DNA from: Streptomyces lienomycini
GTDB lineage: Bacteria; Actinomycetota; Actinomycetes; Streptomycetales; Streptomycetaceae
DNA: 64,000 bases
Direction of reading: 5' to 3'
NCBI RefSeq assembly: GCF_027947595.1
Contig: NZ_CP116257.1
Coordinates: 1,364,001-1,428,000 of the forward strand
Position numbers and translations under genes: made by a program. Shown here piece by piece: positions 33,812-44,022 of this stretch (positions are counted from its first letter, which is position 1; each line of letters begins with the position of its first letter). The notes under the pieces were generated by a model. That model did not search any database. It saw nothing but the letters and a program-made list of their open reading frames with translations, and had not been told where the DNA came from.

Positions 33812-34870
33812 ATGACCCACCAGTGGCGCGGAATCATCGAGGAGTACCGGGACCGGCTGCCCGTCTCCGACAGCACGCCCGTCGTGACGCTCCGCGAGGG
33901 CGGCACGCCGCTCGTGCCCGCGCAGGTGCTCTCCGAGCGCACGGGCTGCGAGGTCCACCTCAAGGTCGAGGGGGCGAACCCGACCGGGTCCTTCAAGGAC
34001 CGCGGCATGACCATGGCCATCAGCAAGGCGAAGGAGGAGGGCGCGCAGGCCGTCATCTGCGCCTCCACCGGCAACACCTCCGCCTCCGCCGCCGCCTACG
34101 GTGTGCGCGCGGGCATGGTGTCCGCCGTGCTCGTGCCGCAGGGCAAGATCGCGCTCGGCAAGATGGGCCAGGCCCTCGTGCACGGCGCGAAGATCCTCCA
34201 GGTCGACGGCAACTTCGACGACTGCCTCACGCTGGCCCGCGCCCTCAGCGACAACTACCCGGTGGCCCTGGTCAATTCGGTCAACCCGGTCCGTATCGAG
34301 GGGCAGAAGACGGCCGCCTTCGAGATCGTGGACATGCTCGGCGACGCGCCCGACATACACGTCCTGCCGGTGGGCAACGCGGGCAACATCACCGCGTACT
34401 GGAAGGGCTACAAGGAGTACGCCGCCGACGGGGTCAGCACGAGGACGCCCCGCATGTGGGGGTTCCAGGCCTCGGGCAGCGCCCCGATCGTGCGCGGCGA
34501 GGTCGTCAAGGACCCCTCGACCATCGCCACCGCCATCCGCATCGGCAACCCCGCCTCCTGGGACTTCGCACTCGCCGCCCGGGACGAGTCGGGCGGTGCC
34601 ATCGACGAGGTGACGGACCGTGAGATCCTGCGCGCCTACCGGCTGTTGGCCTCGCAGGAGGGCGTCTTCGTGGAGCCCGCGTCCGCCGCGTCGGTGGCCG
34701 GTCTGCTGAAGGCCGCCGAGCTGGGCAGGGTCGACCCGGGACAGCGCATCGTGTGCACCGTCACCGGCAACGGCCTGAAGGACCCGGACTGGGCCGTCGC
34801 GGGTGCCCCGCAGCCGGTCACCGTCCCGGTCGACGCGGCGACGGCGGCCGAGCGGCTCGGCCTGGTCTGA
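33812..34870 (+). CDS. thrC: Threonine synthase
   Basis: 352 residues. It converts O-phosphohomoserine to threonine. PLP lysine Lys62 in [14 protein letters not shown]; the phosphate-binding loop is GNAGNI; further motifs [14 protein letters not shown] and the C-terminal TGNGLKDP. It begins 6 bp after the hom stop with a GAAGGAG ribosome site overlapping the end of hom. Confidence 0.97.
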   Translation: MTHQWRGIIEEYRDRLPVSDSTPVVTLREGGTPLVPAQVLSERTGCEVHLKVEGANPTGSFKDRGMTMAISKAKEEGAQAVICASTGNTSASAAAYGVRAGMVSAVLVPQGKIALGKMGQALVHGAKILQVDGNFDDCLTLARALSDNYPVALVNSVNPVRIEGQKTAAFEIVDMLGDAPDIHVLPVGNAGNITAYWKGYKEYAADGVSTRTPRMWGFQASGSAPIVRGEVVKDPSTIATAIRIGNPASWDFALAARDESGGAIDEVTDREILRAYRLLASQEGVFVEPASAASVAGLLKAAELGRVDPGQRIVCTVTGNGLKDPDWAVAGAPQPVTVPVDAATAAERLGLV

Positions 34871-35175
34871 GCGGCCCCGCCGGGGAACGCGCCCGGCGTA
34901 CGAGGGCGTAAGCGACGTCCGCTCGGGCAAGTCACTTACGGGGGGTGCACAGGGGGCTTACGACACGCATCGTGCGCCTCCTGTGCGCCCTATGTCGCAG
35001 CAGAACCTTCCTTCGATAGGCTGTACCGAACCCGCCTGCCGCATATGCCGCGGTGGAGCGCCGTGTCCGCGGTCGGTGCGGGCAGGCCGTTCGGCAGGGA
35101 GCGGCGAGCCCCCGGGTCCCGTACGTCATCGAATGTCATTCGACAGTCACGCAGTTCAAGGAGAGTCATCGAGCG
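34871..35175. promoter_or_regulatory. Intergenic region thrC-thrB
   Basis: 305 bp, unusually long within the thr genes. TAGGCT at 35017-35022 is a plausible -10 element and the following ~150 bp would be a leader. AAGGAG at 35158-35163 is the thrB ribosome site. No gene is seen, so thrB probably has its own promoter. Confidence 0.45.
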
Positions 35176-36105
35176 ATGGCCGGTCCAGCGTTCCGCGCCG
35201 CCGCCGTCAGGGTGCGCGTCCCCGCCACCAGCGCCAACCTCGGCCCGGGCTTCGACGCCCTCGGCCTCGCGCTGGGGCTGTACGACGACGTCGTCGTCCG
35301 GGTGGCCGACTCCGGGCTGCACATCGACATCGCGGGTGAGGGCAGCGAGACGCTGCCGCGCGACGAGAAACACCTCCTCGTCCGCTCCCTGCGCACCGCC
35401 TTCGACCTGCTGGGCGGACAGCCCCGCGGCCTGGAGATCGTCTGCGCCAACCGCATCCCGCACGGCCGCGGCCTCGGCTCCTCCTCCGCCGCCATCTGCG
35501 CCGGCATCGTCGCCGCGCGCGCGGTGACCATAGGCGGCGAGTCCCGCCTCGACGACGCCGCGGTCCTCGACCTCGCCACCGAGATCGAGGGCCACCCCGA
35601 CAACGTCGCGGCCTGCCTGCTGGGCGGCTTCACCCTGTCCTGGATGGATTCCGGCGCCGCCCGGGCGATCAGGATGGAGCCCTCCGATTCCATCGTTCCG
35701 GTGGTTTTCGTGCCCGGAAAGCCGGTACTGACCCAGACGGCGCGCGGACTCCTCCCGCGCACCGTCCCGCACGTCGACGCCGCCGCCAACGCGGGCCGCG
35801 CCGCGCTGCTCGTCGAGGCCCTCACCAGGCGCCCCGAGCTGCTGCTGCCGGCCACCGAGGACCGCCTGCACCAGGAGTACCGCGCGCCCGCCATGCCGGA
35901 GAGCGCCGCCCTGGTGGAGCGGCTGCGCGGCGACGGCGTCCCCGCCGTGATCTCGGGAGCCGGACCCACGGTGATGGCGCTGGCCGACGCCGACACGGCC
36001 GACAAGGTCGAGGCGCTGGCCGGCGCGGACTGGGCGGCCAACCGGCTCAGCCTGGACCAGCGGGGCGCGAGCGTCCTGCCGCTGGCCACCCCCAGTGACA
36101 TTTAG
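35176..36105 (+). CDS. thrB: Homoserine kinase
   Basis: 309 residues of the GHMP kinase family. It phosphorylates homoserine for ThrC. Motif 1 VRVPATSANLGPGFDALGLAL; ATP loop RIPHGRGLGSSSAAICAG; motif 3 AVISGAGPTVMAL. ATG 35176 is chosen over the open upstream frame because the conserved N-terminus begins here. Confidence 0.96.
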   Translation: MAGPAFRAAAVRVRVPATSANLGPGFDALGLALGLYDDVVVRVADSGLHIDIAGEGSETLPRDEKHLLVRSLRTAFDLLGGQPRGLEIVCANRIPHGRGLGSSSAAICAGIVAARAVTIGGESRLDDAAVLDLATEIEGHPDNVAACLLGGFTLSWMDSGAARAIRMEPSDSIVPVVFVPGKPVLTQTARGLLPRTVPHVDAAANAGRAALLVEALTRRPELLLPATEDRLHQEYRAPAMPESAALVERLRGDGVPAVISGAGPTVMALADADTADKVEALAGADWAANRLSLDQRGASVLPLATPSDI

Positions 36106-36516
36106 ACGCGTACGGTTGCCGGATTTCGAGAGGGGGAATGTTTGTTGGATCCGGTAGTGTTAACCTCAAGTCTGCACCCGACCCCACCATGGCGAGGTGC
36201 CTCGTGTCCCCGTCCGGGACAGACATTCTTCCGGGAGCCCCCCAAGCTGCATTGTGTAGTGGATGTCGTACGTGATCAGTACGGCCGACACGGGCACTGA
36301 GCGGCCCGCCGGGCACGCTTCGGAACCGGTGCGACCACGCCGCATGACACAGACACTGGGTGCCACGGCCAGGGGGCGCGCCATCACCAGATATCCCTTC
36401 CGCCGTTCAGGCGGACCACCGCCCCGGCACGGTTCGCACAGCAAGGACCGAAGCCGGACAGCACAACCGGTCGCCGAGCCAGACAGGCCGACGTCCGCTC
36501 CAGGGAAGGACCCTTC
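36106..36516 (+). promoter_or_regulatory. Long rho leader region
   Basis: 411 bp without a gene. TAGTGT near 36156 and neighbouring AT-rich sequence are the best promoter candidate; the remainder would be an untranslated leader of roughly 350 nt containing several small dyads. GGGAAGGA just before GTG 36517 is the ribosome site. Long leaders are known for autoregulated rho genes; autoregulation here is inferred. Confidence 0.45.
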
Positions 36517-38610
36517 GTGAGCGACACCACCGATCTGATGGGCGCACGTGTCGAGGAGACCGCTGCCGCGCCCGCCACGGACGCCTCCGCGCCTGCCACC
36601 GGTGCCGGCTCCCGGCGGCGCCGCGGTACCGGCCTCGAGGGCATGGTGCTGGCAGAGCTGCAGCAGGTCGCATCCGGCCTCGGCATCAGGGGCACCGCGC
36701 GTATGCGCAAGAGCCAGCTGATCGAGGTCATCAAGGAGGCGCAGGCCGCGGGCGGAGCCCCCGCCAAGGCCGCGCCCGCCGCCGCGGACACCGCCGGCGA
36801 GACCAAGCCGAAGCGCCGCAGCACCTCCCGGACCCGTACGGGCGACGAGGCGCCCGCCGAGAAGGCGGAGAAGGCCGGCAAGGCCGAGAAGAAGGCGGAC
36901 AAGGCCGTCGCCGACAAGGCCGCCGCCCAGCAGCAGATCGACATCCCGGGACAGCCGTCCAAGGTCAACGCCGCCGCCGAGCAGGCCGGCGGCACCGGCG
37001 ACGACGCCCCCACCGAGCGCCGTCGGCGCCGGGCCACCGCCGACGCGGGCAGCCCGTCCGCCGCCACCGAGACGGCCGTCGAGACCCGCGGCGAGCCGAA
37101 GACCGACGCGTCGGGCCAGCAGCAGTCGCAGGGCCACCAGCAGGGCCAGGGCGACGCCCGTTCCGACGGCGAGGGCGGCGAGGGCCGCCGTCGCGACCGC
37201 CGTGACCGCGGCGACCGCGGCGACCGCGGCGATCGGGGTGACCGCGGCGACCGCGGCCGCGACCGGCGCAACAAGGGCGACGACCAGCAGAACCAGGGCG
37301 GAGGCCGCCAGGACCGCCAGCAGCAGGGCGGCGGACGCCAGGACCGCCAGCAGCACGACGACGGTTACGACGACGACGGCAGCGGCCGCCGCGGCCGTCG
37401 GGGCCGCTACCGGGACCGCCGGGGCCGTCGCGGGCGCGACGAGATCCAGGAGCCGCAGATCAACGAGGACGACGTCCTCATCCCGGTCGCCGGCATCCTC
37501 GACATCCTCGACAACTACGCGTTCATCCGGACCTCCGGCTACCTGCCCGGCCCCAACGACGTGTACGTCTCCCTCGCCCAGGTCCGCAAGAACGGCCTGC
37601 GCAAGGGCGACCACCTCACCGGTGCCGTGCGCCAGCCCAAGGACGGCGAGCGCCGCGAGAAGTTCAACGCGCTCGTGCGCCTGGACTCGGTCAACGGCAT
37701 GGCGCCCGAACACGGCCGCGGACGCCCGGAGTTCAACAAGCTGACGCCGCTGTACCCGCAGGACCGCCTCCGCCTGGAGACGGACCCCGGTGTCCTGACG
37801 ACCCGCATCATCGACCTGGTCGCGCCCATCGGCAAGGGCCAGCGCGGTCTGATCGTGGCCCCGCCGAAGACCGGCAAGACCATGATCATGCAGGCGATCG
37901 CCAACGCCATCACGCACAACAACCCCGAGTGCCACCTGATGGTCGTCCTGGTCGACGAGCGTCCGGAAGAGGTCACCGACATGCAGCGGTCGGTGAAGGG
38001 CGAGGTCATCTCCTCGACCTTCGACCGCCCGGCCGAGGACCACACCACGGTCGCCGAGCTGGCCATCGAGCGCGCCAAGCGCCTGGTGGAACTGGGTCAC
38101 GACGTCGTCGTGCTGCTCGACTCGATCACGCGTCTGGGCCGTGCGTACAACCTCGCCGCCCCGGCCTCCGGCCGCATCCTGTCCGGTGGTGTCGACTCGA
38201 CCGCCCTGTACCCGCCGAAGCGCTTCTTCGGTGCGGCCCGCAACATCGAGGACGGCGGCTCGCTGACCATCCTCGCCACCGCCCTGGTGGACACCGGGTC
38301 CCGCATGGACGAGGTCATCTTCGAGGAGTTCAAGGGCACCGGCAACGCCGAGCTCAAGCTCGACCGCAAGCTCGCCGACAAGCGCATCTTCCCCGCGGTG
38401 GACGTCGACGCGTCCGGCACCCGCAAGGAGGAGATCCTGCTCGGCAGCGACGAGCTCGCCATCACCTGGAAGCTGCGCCGGGTGCTGCACGCCCTCGACC
38501 AGCAGCAGGCGATCGAGCTGCTCCTCGACAAGATGAAGCAGACCAAGTCGAACGCCGAGTTCCTGATGCAGATCCAGAAGACGACCCCGACGCCCGGCAA
38601 CGGCGACTGA
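36517..38610 (+). CDS. rho: Transcription termination factor Rho
   Basis: 697 residues against ~420 for E. coli Rho. Rho_N helix bundle at ~30-75 ([21 protein letters not shown]); then ~230 residues of Ala/Lys, Gln and RGD-type repeats (several GDR units from about 37200), an RNA-binding extension seen in actinobacterial Rho; the cold-shock-like RNA domain ([31 protein letters not shown]); and the ATPase with Walker [15 protein letters not shown] (~449) and Walker [20 protein letters not shown] start. It works as a hexamer on nascent RNA. The basic repeats vary between species. Confidence 0.97.
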   Translation: MSDTTDLMGARVEETAAAPATDASAPATGAGSRRRRGTGLEGMVLAELQQVASGLGIRGTARMRKSQLIEVIKEAQAAGGAPAKAAPAAADTAGETKPKRRSTSRTRTGDEAPAEKAEKAGKAEKKADKAVADKAAAQQQIDIPGQPSKVNAAAEQAGGTGDDAPTERRRRRATADAGSPSAATETAVETRGEPKTDASGQQQSQGHQQGQGDARSDGEGGEGRRRDRRDRGDRGDRGDRGDRGDRGRDRRNKGDDQQNQGGGRQDRQQQGGGRQDRQQHDDGYDDDGSGRRGRRGRYRDRRGRRGRDEIQEPQINEDDVLIPVAGILDILDNYAFIRTSGYLPGPNDVYVSLAQVRKNGLRKGDHLTGAVRQPKDGERREKFNALVRLDSVNGMAPEHGRGRPEFNKLTPLYPQDRLRLETDPGVLTTRIIDLVAPIGKGQRGLIVAPPKTGKTMIMQAIANAITHNNPECHLMVVLVDERPEEVTDMQRSVKGEVISSTFDRPAEDHTTVAELAIERAKRLVELGHDVVVLLDSITRLGRAYNLAAPASGRILSGGVDSTALYPPKRFFGAARNIEDGGSLTILATALVDTGSRMDEVIFEEFKGTGNAELKLDRKLADKRIFPAVDVDASGTRKEEILLGSDELAITWKLRRVLHALDQQQAIELLLDKMKQTKSNAEFLMQIQKTTPTPGNGD

Positions 38611-38622
38611 CGTCCTCGCACA

Positions 38623-38664
38623 CCCCGGAACGCCCCGTCACGCCCGTGACGGGGCGTTCCGGGG
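38623..38664 (+). terminator. Strong terminator after rho
   Basis: A perfect 19-bp stem (38623-38641 with 38646-38664) and a 4-nt loop GCCC, 12 bp beyond the rho stop, followed by TTCTCC. Confidence 0.9.
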
Positions 38665-38983
38665 TTCTCCCTGTGTGTTCTCCCCGCGCGCGGGGTCCCG
38701 GCGCCGCGACTTTCACCACAGCCGGGAAGCCCGCCGGCCGGCGCGACGGCCGCGACCCGGCCGGCCGAAACCCCAGGTGGCCGCGGGATTCGCCCGCCCC
38801 GCGACCACGGAGGGTGCCCGATGTGCCACGTATCGGACACAAGTGGCTGTGCAACCCTGGCCCGAGTTCCGCCGTCTCAGCTACGGAGGGACGATGGTGA
38901 GGAACCGGTGGACAACCACCGGAACCGACCGACCCGACCCTGAGCGCAGGGGGTAACCGACCGGACGAACACCCGAGGAGCAC
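38665..38983. other. Intergenic region rho-LCP gene
   Basis: 319 bp with no credible gene. It presumably holds the promoter of the LCP gene; no convincing -35/-10 pair stands out. CGAGGAG at ~38973 is the next ribosome site. Confidence 0.4.
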
Positions 38984-40132
38984 ATGTCCGCCGAGAGCAC
39001 GCCGGATCCCGCGATACCCGGCCCCGGCCGGTCCACCGCCACCGGACCCGGCCACCGGGGCAAGGGCCGCCGCCGCAAGCCCAGATCGGGCCGGCGCAAG
39101 GCCCTCCTCGTCGCCGCCTGGAGCGCCGCCGGCATCGTGGTCCTGGGCGGCACCGGAGCCGGAGTCCTGTACTTCAAGCTCAACGGCAACCTCACCAGCG
39201 TCGACATCGACCAGGCGCTCGGCGCCGACCGGCCCGAGAAGACCGACAACGGCTCCGAGAACATCCTGGTCCTCGGCTCCGACACCCGCGCCGGCGGCAA
39301 CAAGAAGCTCGGCGGCGGCACCGACGACGGCACCGCCCGCTCGGACACGGCGATGATCGTGCACGTCTACAAGGGCCACAAGAAGGCCAGCGTGGTCTCC
39401 ATCCCGCGCGACACCCTCGTCGACCGCCCCGACTGCACCGACACCGGCGGCGGCGACCACCCCGCCGCCGAGGGCGTCATGTTCAACTCCGCCTACTCCA
39501 CCGGCGGCGCCGCCTGCGCCGTGAAGACCGTCGAGTCCCTCAGCGGCCTGCGCATGGACCACTACCTGGAGGTCGACTTCAACGGCTTCCAGAACCTCGT
39601 CGACGACCTCGGCGGCGTCAACGTCACCACCACCGAGGACATCAAGGACCCCGACAGCCACCTCGACCTCCGGGCCGGCACCCACCGGCTCGACGGCGAG
39701 CAGGCCCTCGGCCTGGTCCGCACCCGGCACGGCGTCGGCGACGGCTCCGACCTCGGCCGCATCCAGCTCCAGCAGGCCTTCGTCAAGGCCCTGGTCGACC
39801 AGGTCAAGAACGTCGGCCTGCTCGGCAACCCCAAGAAGCTGTACGACATCGCCGACACCGCCACCAAGACCGTGACCACCGACTCCGACCTGGGCTCGGT
39901 CAACTCCCTGATGTCCTTCGCGAGCGGCCTCAAGGGCATCGGCCCCGGCAACATGCACATGGTCACCATGCCGGTGGTCTACGACCCCGCCGACGCCAAC
40001 CGCGTCCTGGTGGAGAAGACCAAGGCGGAGCAGGTCTGGACGGCCCTGAAGAACGACCGGCCGATCCCCGCGAGCGCCACCGAGGGCACCGCCACCGGCG
40101 AGGCCAAGGGCGTCGTGAACGCCGGGGAATAG
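38984..40132 (+). CDS. LytR-CpsA-Psr (LCP) family protein
   Basis: 382 residues. A basic cytoplasmic N-terminus, one membrane helix ([24 protein letters not shown], ~40-62), then the extracellular LCP domain: [63 protein letters not shown] and [22 protein letters not shown], with the conserved Arg and Asp residues of the pyrophosphate site. LCP enzymes transfer glycopolymers from lipid carriers to peptidoglycan. The nearby wecA may supply such a carrier; that link is inference. Confidence 0.93.
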   Translation: MSAESTPDPAIPGPGRSTATGPGHRGKGRRRKPRSGRRKALLVAAWSAAGIVVLGGTGAGVLYFKLNGNLTSVDIDQALGADRPEKTDNGSENILVLGSDTRAGGNKKLGGGTDDGTARSDTAMIVHVYKGHKKASVVSIPRDTLVDRPDCTDTGGGDHPAAEGVMFNSAYSTGGAACAVKTVESLSGLRMDHYLEVDFNGFQNLVDDLGGVNVTTTEDIKDPDSHLDLRAGTHRLDGEQALGLVRTRHGVGDGSDLGRIQLQQAFVKALVDQVKNVGLLGNPKKLYDIADTATKTVTTDSDLGSVNSLMSFASGLKGIGPGNMHMVTMPVVYDPADANRVLVEKTKAEQVWTALKNDRPIPASATEGTATGEAKGVVNAGE

Positions 40133-40256
40133 ATCACCGCCGCCCCCGGTTTTGGGGGATGGCCCCAGTCCTGGCAGACTGGTACGTCGGCTCCGGTTCA
40201 CGCTCCCGCATCCCGCGGCTGCGACCCGGCGCCCTCCAGGAACAGTAGGAGACACC

Positions 40257-40478
40257 TTGAAGCGCGACATCCACCCCGAGTACGTCGAGACGCAGGTCAG
40301 CTGCACCTGTGGCGCGTCGTTCACCACCCGCAGCACCATCGACTCCGGCACCATCCGGGCCGAGGTCTGCTCCGAGTGCCACCCGTTCTACACGGGCAAG
40401 CAGAAGATCCTCGACACCGGTGGCCGCGTGGCCCGCTTCGAGGCCCGCTTCGGTAAGGCTGCCGGCTCCAAGAAGTAG
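40257..40478 (+). CDS. rpmE: 50S ribosomal protein L31 (zinc-containing form)
   Basis: 73 residues starting at TTG 40257 (TAGGAG upstream; the sequence then matches the usual MKRDIHPEY start). Cys16, Cys18, Cys38 and Cys41 form the zinc ribbon, so this is the C+ type. Streptomyces usually carry a second, zinc-free copy elsewhere under Zur control. Terminated by the hairpin at 40491-40542. Confidence 0.96.
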   Translation: MKRDIHPEYVETQVSCTCGASFTTRSTIDSGTIRAEVCSECHPFYTGKQKILDTGGRVARFEARFGKAAGSKK

Positions 40479-40490
40479 CGAGCCTCCAAC

Positions 40491-40542
40491 CGCCGGTCCA
40501 CGGCCGCATCCCCTCCCGGGGAGCGCCGGGACCGGCGTTTTT
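40491..40542 (+). terminator. Terminator after rpmE
   Basis: CGCCGGTC pairs with GACCGGCG, with a second GC-rich stem inside, followed by five T (40538-40542), one of the few U tracts in the window. It separates rpmE from prfA. Confidence 0.8.
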
Positions 40543-40585
40543 GGTCGCCCGTCTTCCCCTTCCCAAGCAGTAGCAGGAGCCCAAG

Positions 40586-41662
40586 ATGTTCGAGGCCGTC
40601 GAGGAACTCGTCGCCGAGCACGCCGACCTGGAGAAGAAGCTCGCCGACCCGTCGGTCCACGCCGACCAGGCCAACGCGCGCAAGCTGAACAAGCGGTACG
40701 CCGAGCTCACCCCGATCGTCGCCACGTACCGCTCCTGGAAGCAGACCGGCGAGGACGCCGAGACCGCCCGCGAGTTCGCCGCCGACGACCCCGACTTCGC
40801 CGCCGAGGTCAAGGAACTGGAGAAGCGGCGCGAGGAACTCACCGAGAAGCTGCGCCTGCTGCTCGTCCCGCGCGACCCCAACGACGACAAGGACGTCATC
40901 CTCGAGGTCAAGGCCGGCGCCGGCGGCGACGAGTCGGCGCTCTTCGCCGGCGACCTGCTGCGCATGTACCTGCGCTACGCCGAGCGGGTCGGCTGGAAGA
41001 CCGAGATCATCGACTCCACCGAGTCCGAGCTGGGCGGCTACAAGGACGTCCAGGTCGCCGTGAAGACCAAGGGCGGCCAGGGCGCCACCGAGCCCGGCCA
41101 GGGCGTCTGGGCGCGGCTCAAGTACGAGGGCGGCGTGCACCGCGTGCAGCGGGTGCCCGCGACCGAGTCCCAGGGCCGGATCCACACCTCCGCGGCGGGT
41201 GTCCTGGTGACCCCCGAGGCCGAGGAGATCGACGTCGAGATCAACCCGAACGACCTCCGCATCGACGTCTACCGTTCCTCCGGGCCCGGCGGCCAGTCCG
41301 TCAACACCACCGACTCCGCCGTGCGCATCACGCACCTGCCGACCGGAGTAGTCGCCTCCTGCCAGAACGAGAAGAGCCAGCTGCAGAACAAGGAGCAGGC
41401 GATGCGTATCCTGCGCTCCAGGCTGCTCGCGGCGGCGCAGGAGGAGGCGGAGAAGGAGGCCGCGGACGCCCGCCGCAGCCAGGTCCGCACCGTTGACCGC
41501 TCCGAGAAGATCCGTACGTACAACTTCCCGGAGAACCGCATCTCGGACCACCGCGTCGGCTTCAAGGCGTACAACCTGGACCAGGTCCTGGACGGCGACC
41601 TCGACTCGGTGATCCAGGCCTGCGTCGACGCGGACTCGGCCGCCAAGCTCGCCGCCGCGTAA
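40586..41662 (+). CDS. prfA: Peptide chain release factor 1
   Basis: 358 residues. It recognises UAA/UAG and triggers peptide release. GGQ in [19 protein letters not shown]; the codon-recognition region is [17 protein letters not shown], close to the PxT-type motif of RF1. N-terminal coiled coil ([19 protein letters not shown]). It is followed by prmC, whose product methylates the GGQ glutamine. Confidence 0.97.
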   Translation: MFEAVEELVAEHADLEKKLADPSVHADQANARKLNKRYAELTPIVATYRSWKQTGEDAETAREFAADDPDFAAEVKELEKRREELTEKLRLLLVPRDPNDDKDVILEVKAGAGGDESALFAGDLLRMYLRYAERVGWKTEIIDSTESELGGYKDVQVAVKTKGGQGATEPGQGVWARLKYEGGVHRVQRVPATESQGRIHTSAAGVLVTPEAEEIDVEINPNDLRIDVYRSSGPGGQSVNTTDSAVRITHLPTGVVASCQNEKSQLQNKEQAMRILRSRLLAAAQEEAEKEAADARRSQVRTVDRSEKIRTYNFPENRISDHRVGFKAYNLDQVLDGDLDSVIQACVDADSAAKLAAA

Positions 41663-41699
41663 GACGCGTCCGTCACGTCAGACAGCTCGGAGGACCAGC

Positions 41700-42581
41700 G
41701 TGCAGCAACATCACGGGGGGCGACCCCCGAACCCCCGCAGCGTGCTGCTCGCGGAGGTGGCCCAGGCCACCCAGCGGCTGGCCGACGCCGGCGTGCCCTC
41801 GCCGCGCACCGACGCGGAGGAGCTCGCCGCGCACCTGCACGGAGTGAAGCGGGGCCAGCTGCACACCGTGCCGGACGCGGAATTCGACGCCCGGTACTGG
41901 GAGGTCGTCGCCCGCCGCGAGGCCCGCGAGCCGCTCCAGCACATCACCGGCCGCGCCTACTTCCGCTACCTGGAGCTCCAGGTCGGCCCCGGCGTCTTCG
42001 TGCCCCGCCCCGAGACCGAGTCGGTCGTCGGGTGGGCCATAGACGCGGTGCGCGCCATGGACGTCGTCGAGCCCCGCATCGTCGACCTGTGCACCGGCTC
42101 CGGCGCCATCGCGCTGGCGCTCGCCCAGGAGGTGCCGCGCTCGCGCGTGCACGCCGTGGAGCTGTCCGAGGACGCCCTCAAGTGGACGCGCAAGAACATG
42201 GAGGGGTCCAGGGTCGACCTGCGCCAGGGAGACGCCCTGACGGCCTTCCCCGACCTCGACGGCCACGTCGACCTGGTGGTCTCCAACCCGCCGTACATCC
42301 CGCTCACCGAGTGGGAGTACGTCGCCCCCGAGGCCCGCGACCACGATCCGCAGCTGGCCCTGTTCTCCGGCGAGGACGGCCTCGACCTGATCCGCGGCCT
42401 GGAACGCACCGCGCACCGCCTGCTGCGCCCCGGCGGCGTGGTCGTCGTCGAGCACGCCGACACCCAGGGCGGCCAGGTGCCCTGGATCTTCACCGAGGAG
42501 CGGGGCTGGGCCGACGCGGCCGACCACCCCGACCTCAACAACCGGCCCAGGTTCGCGACCGCCCGCAAGGCACTGCCGTGA
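41700..42581 (+). CDS. prmC: Release factor glutamine methyltransferase
   Basis: 293 residues from GTG 41700 with GGAGG upstream. SAM site VEPRIVDLCTGSGAIALALA; catalytic NPPY in LVVSNPPYIPLTEW; N-terminal helical domain with EELAAHLHGVKRGQLH. Methylates Gln of the GGQ loop of RF1/RF2. Directly downstream of prfA; its stop overlaps the start of a 17-codon ORF. Confidence 0.96.
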   Translation: MQQHHGGRPPNPRSVLLAEVAQATQRLADAGVPSPRTDAEELAAHLHGVKRGQLHTVPDAEFDARYWEVVARREAREPLQHITGRAYFRYLELQVGPGVFVPRPETESVVGWAIDAVRAMDVVEPRIVDLCTGSGAIALALAQEVPRSRVHAVELSEDALKWTRKNMEGSRVDLRQGDALTAFPDLDGHVDLVVSNPPYIPLTEWEYVAPEARDHDPQLALFSGEDGLDLIRGLERTAHRLLRPGGVVVVEHADTQGGQVPWIFTEERGWADAADHPDLNNRPRFATARKALP

Positions 42582-42631
42582 GCACAGCCCCGACTTCGAT
42601 CCCGCAGTACGTGTACGAGGAGGCCAGCTAA
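42578..42631 (+). CDS. 17-residue mini-ORF bridging prmC and sua5
   Basis: GTG 42578 overlaps the prmC stop (GTGA) and the frame ends with TAA directly before the sua5 ATG (TAAATG). The peptide would be MSTAPTSIPQYVYEEAS. The GAGGAGG of sua5 lies inside its last codons. The fit between both neighbours suggests a coupling peptide that carries ribosomes from prmC to sua5, but translation is unproven. Confidence 0.4.
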   Translation: MSTAPTSIPQYVYEEAS

Positions 42632-43279
42632 ATGGCACGGCGATACGACACCAACGACGCGACCGACCGAGTGACCGGTCTGCGCGAGGCCGCGTCCGCC
42701 GTCCGCCGTGGCGAACTGGTGGTGCTGCCGACGGACACCGTGTACGGCATCGGCGCCGACGCCTTCACCCCGGACGCCGTCGGCGACCTGCTCGAGGCCA
42801 AGGGGCGGGGCCGCACCATGCCCTCGCCCGTCCTCATCGGCTCGCCCAACACCCTGCACGGCCTGGTCACGGACTTCTCCGAGATGGCCTGGGAGCTGGT
42901 CGACGCCTTCTGGCCGGGCGCGCTGACGCTGGTCGCCAAGCACCAGCCGTCGCTGCAGTGGGACCTCGGCGAGACCCGCGGCACGGTGGCCGTGCGGATG
43001 CCGCTGCACCCGGTCGCCATCGAGCTGCTCACCGAGGTCGGCCCGATGGCCGTGTCCTCCGCCAACCTGACCGGCCACCCCGCCCCCGAGGACTGCGACG
43101 CCGCCCAGCAGATGCTCGGCGACTCCGTCTCCGTCTACCTCGACGGCGGCCCCACCCCCGGCATCGTCCCCTCGTCCATCGTCGACGTCACCCGCGAGGT
43201 GCCCGTGCTGCTGCGCGCGGGCGCGTTGTCGGCGGAGGAGCTGCGCAAGGTGGTACCCGACCTCGAGGTGGCGAATTGA
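42632..43279 (+). CDS. sua5: L-threonylcarbamoyladenylate synthase (Sua5/YciO/YrdC)
   Basis: 215 residues. It makes threonylcarbamoyl-AMP for the t6A37 modification of ANN-decoding tRNAs. KRGR-type nucleotide-binding features: VVLPTDTVYGIGADAF, AKGRGRTMPSPVLIG, FWPGALTLV, VAVRMPLHPVAIELL and MAVSSANLTGHP. The short form lacks the extra C-terminal Sua5 domain. Its stop overlaps the next gene's TTG (TTGA). Confidence 0.94.
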   Translation: MARRYDTNDATDRVTGLREAASAVRRGELVVLPTDTVYGIGADAFTPDAVGDLLEAKGRGRTMPSPVLIGSPNTLHGLVTDFSEMAWELVDAFWPGALTLVAKHQPSLQWDLGETRGTVAVRMPLHPVAIELLTEVGPMAVSSANLTGHPAPEDCDAAQQMLGDSVSVYLDGGPTPGIVPSSIVDVTREVPVLLRAGALSAEELRKVVPDLEVAN

Positions 43280-43956
43280 CGGCCCCTGAGACGGGGCGTG
43301 GCATAGGCAACGGGGAACGCGCCGCGGAGATCACGACGACCTTCGTCGGACTCCCGCGCGACAGCTTCCGCATCCTCCACGTCAGCACCGGCAACGTCTG
43401 CCGCTCGCCCATCACCGAGCGGCTGACCCGGCACGCCGTGAAGGAGCGGCTCGGCGTCCTGGGCGGCGGCCTGATCGTGGAGAGCGCCGGCACCTGGGGC
43501 CACGAGGGCGCCCCCATGGAGGCGAACGCCGAGACGGTCCTCGCGGACTTCGGCGCGGACGCCGCCGGGTTCACCGGGCGCGAGCTGCTCGACGAACACG
43601 TGATCCGCGCCGACCTGGTGCTCACCGCGACCCGGGACCACCGGGCCCAGGTCATCTCCATGGGCCACTCGGCGGGCCTGCGCACCTTCACCCTCAAGGA
43701 GTTCACCCGCCTGGTGAACGCCATCGACCCGGCCACGCTGCCGCCCCTGGAGGACGGCGTGGTGACCCGGGCGCGCGCCCTGGTCCGCGCGGCCGCGGCG
43801 CTGCGCGGATGGCTGCTGGCGCCCACGGTGGAGGCGGACGAGGTGTACGACCCGTACGGTGCGCCGCTGCCGTTCTTCCGGTCCGTCGGGGACGAGATAC
43901 ACCAGGCGCTCGACCCGGTGGTGACGGCGCTGACGGGGGTCCCCGCGCGGGCGTGA
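43276..43956 (+). CDS. Low-molecular-weight protein-tyrosine-phosphatase-like protein lacking nucleophilic Cys
   Basis: 226 residues from TTG 43276 (overlaps the sua5 stop). The fold signature is FRILHVSTGNVCRSPITERL. In active LMW-PTPs the motif is (V/I)-C-x-G-N-x-C-R-S; here the first position, the nucleophile of C-x5-R, is Ser37. Cys42, Arg43 and Ser44 are retained, as is a DPYG near the C-terminus that resembles the general-acid Asp-Pro region. This suggests an inactive or altered enzyme. It is fixed in the sua5-wecA neighbourhood, so the protein probably has a role, for example in phosphotyrosine or arginine binding; that is inference. Confidence 0.75.
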   Translation: MTAPETGRGIGNGERAAEITTTFVGLPRDSFRILHVSTGNVCRSPITERLTRHAVKERLGVLGGGLIVESAGTWGHEGAPMEANAETVLADFGADAAGFTGRELLDEHVIRADLVLTATRDHRAQVISMGHSAGLRTFTLKEFTRLVNAIDPATLPPLEDGVVTRARALVRAAAALRGWLLAPTVEADEVYDPYGAPLPFFRSVGDEIHQALDPVVTALTGVPARA

Positions 43957-44022
43957 GGCGGGGCGGGCCCACCGGGCCTACATTGGTCGTACGTCACCGT
44001 CGACGCACGCCCGGAGCCCACC

